Assembly (NCBI GenBank): GCA_028714695.1
Contig: JAQTLX010000002.1
Span: 290,975 to 354,974 of the forward strand
Reading direction: 5' to 3'
Length of the DNA: 64,000 bases
From: Ignavibacteria bacterium
GTDB lineage: Bacteria > Bacteroidota > Ignavibacteria > Tepidaquicellales > Tepidaquicellaceae
Under the pieces are notes generated by a model. It did not search any database, was not told where the DNA came from, and worked only from the letters and a program-made list of their open reading frames with translations. The stretch's first letter is position 1. The number at the start of each line of letters is the position of its first letter. Positions 62,948 to 64,000 of this stretch are shown in pieces. The translations under genes were made by a program, and so were the position numbers.

Positions 62948-64000
62948 TTGGATATTAAGGAAATACAAAAAAAACTTGAGTTTGACAAAATTCAGGATAA
63001 ATTAAGAAATTACTGCTATTCGCCTCTCGGCGCGGGCAAAATAGATGATATTGAAACATTCTATTCCCGCACCGCTCTTATAAAAGAATTCGATAAATTA
63101 AGAAATCTAAGGAGTATTCTTGACGCCGGCGACGACATTCCTCTCGACGGTTTGAAAGATATCAGGGATTCGCTTGAACTGATAAGGATTTCCGGGAATT
63201 ATCTCCAGCCGGATAAATTCATCTGGATAAAAGATTTTCTTACAATCAGCAGACTGATTAAATCGCGCGTAACATCGTTCTTCGAAACTGAGAACGAACT
63301 TACCGCGCTTGCTGCTAACTTATATTCCGACAGGATTCTCGAACATAATATAGACTCGATTGTAGATGCAAGCGGAACCGTAAAAGATACGGCATCAAAA
63401 GATTTGAAGAAAATCCGCTCCGCACTAATTGAAAAAAGAGATACTCTAAGAAAGTCGCTTTCAAAATTGCTTAACAGAGTTTCGGAACAGGAATATTCGC
63501 AGGACGATATTATTACGCTCAGAGACGGCAGGTCCGTTATTCCGGTCAAAGTCGAAAACAAGAGAAAAGTTCCGGGAATAATACACAGTTCTTCATCTAC
63601 AGGCTATACGGTATTCATTGAGCCTGCGGAAACAATAGAACTTAACAACGAAATAACCGAGTTATATTTCGAAGAAAAACGCGAAGTCGAAAAAGTGCTC
63701 AGATATCTTTCCGAGGATATTTCGAAATACTATTATGAACTGAAGGTCAACTGCGATATTCTCGGAGAACTCGATTTCGTAAGGGCGAAAGCAAAATATG
63801 CCGTTGAATATGATTGCAGCGAACCGCAGATTTCAACGAATAAGATTTCTTACATAAAAGCATATCATCCGCTGCTGCTTCAGAAGTTCGGTGTGAAAGA
63901 AATTGTTCCTCTCGAATTTTCCGTGAAGGAAGGCATAAACACAATCGTTATAACGGGACCGAATGCAGGCGGTAAAACGGTTGCTCTTAAAACTGTGGGA
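62948..64000 (+). CDS. mutS2: MutS2, N-terminal part (cut by window end)
   Basis: The open frame runs from a TTG at 62948 through the last base (351 codons). It starts LDIKEIQKKLEFDKI, with the MutS2 core (DIITLRDGRSVIPVK, SSTGYTVFIEP, NNEITEL) and reaches the Walker A GPNAGGKT at residues 337-344. Walker B and the Smr nuclease domain lie beyond the window. MutS2 proteins act in ribosome rescue and in suppressing homologous recombination. It was not listed as a closed frame because it has no stop here. Confidence 0.93.
   Translation, partial: MDIKEIQKKLEFDKIQDKLRNYCYSPLGAGKIDDIETFYSRTALIKEFDKLRNLRSILDAGDDIPLDGLKDIRDSLELIRISGNYLQPDKFIWIKDFLTISRLIKSRVTSFFETENELTALAANLYSDRILEHNIDSIVDASGTVKDTASKDLKKIRSALIEKRDTLRKSLSKLLNRVSEQEYSQDDIITLRDGRSVIPVKVENKRKVPGIIHSSSSTGYTVFIEPAETIELNNEITELYFEEKREVEKVLRYLSEDISKYYYELKVNCDILGELDFVRAKAKYAVEYDCSEPQISTNKISYIKAYHPLLLQKFGVKEIVPLEFSVKEGINTIVITGPNAGGKTVALKTVG

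Overview
The window looks like chromosome from an Ignavibacteria-type member of the Bacteroidota/Chlorobiota (FCB) group. The main sign is the type IX secretion (T9SS) type A sorting domain with the motif NYPNPFNPSTKI, which ends six proteins here. AT-rich spacers, Bacteroidota-like TAnnTTTG promoter elements and many intergenic heptamer repeats agree with this. This placement rests on motifs recognised by eye; no database search was possible. No rRNA, tRNA, CRISPR array or transposase was found.

Layout. 1-11700, mostly minus strand: cobalamin-dependent mutase large subunit, a T9SS cargo protein with a possible cohesin-like domain, a secreted trypsin-like protease with a dockerin-like C-terminus, a fatty-acid-hydroxylase family protein (plus strand), and an acyl-CoA dehydrogenase-ftsY-DUF421-mutL operon. 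12200-20800, minus strand: exported hydrolases (one Ntn amide hydrolase, three YtcJ-like amidohydrolases) led by two paralogous outer-membrane proteins. 21400-27400, plus strand: an Omp28/thioredoxin-like T9SS protein and an orphan multi-PAS/GAF histidine kinase. 27700-34100, minus strand: three tandem YCF48-like propeller T9SS proteins joined by 4-bp ATGA overlaps. 34300-38800: small genes, tsaD, a BtuF-like lipoprotein. 39000-47000, plus strand: a putative sigma54-driven exopolysaccharide operon. 47300-57400, plus strand: ABC-F ATPase, porin-like protein, metallo-hydrolase, sodium:solute symporter, isocitrate dehydrogenase-like enzyme, HMG-CoA lyase and a CoA-transferase, with repeat-rich spacers. 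57400-61200: repeats around a lipoprotein hydrolase, then a 1.9-kb gene-poor stretch with iteron-like words. 61249-end: TPR protein, yqeY, cvpA and the start of mutS2.

Most notable system: 39169-44974 resembles the E. coli NfrA-NfrB-WecB route that makes an N-acetylmannosamine-containing surface glycan used by phage N4. Here it is one operon with its own UDP-GlcNAc 2-epimerase. It has a consensus sigma54 -24/-12 promoter and a 19-bp palindrome about 168 bp upstream. The NfrB-like glycosyltransferase is split into two genes. The first half carries the HDAED motif and ends in a membrane segment and a SPOR domain. The second half starts with a long coiled coil and carries the TED and QRSRW motifs. 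Neither half should be active alone, so reassembly at the membrane is predicted.

Other notable structure: heptamer tandem arrays at many spacers; a repeat insertion in frame inside T9SS sorting domains; a 61-bp tandem array with a six-unit higher-order period ending in a perfect REP-like hairpin; a 145-bp direct repeat flanking the lipoprotein hydrolase; and a free-standing four-helix-bundle gene bracketed by inverted heptamer arrays.
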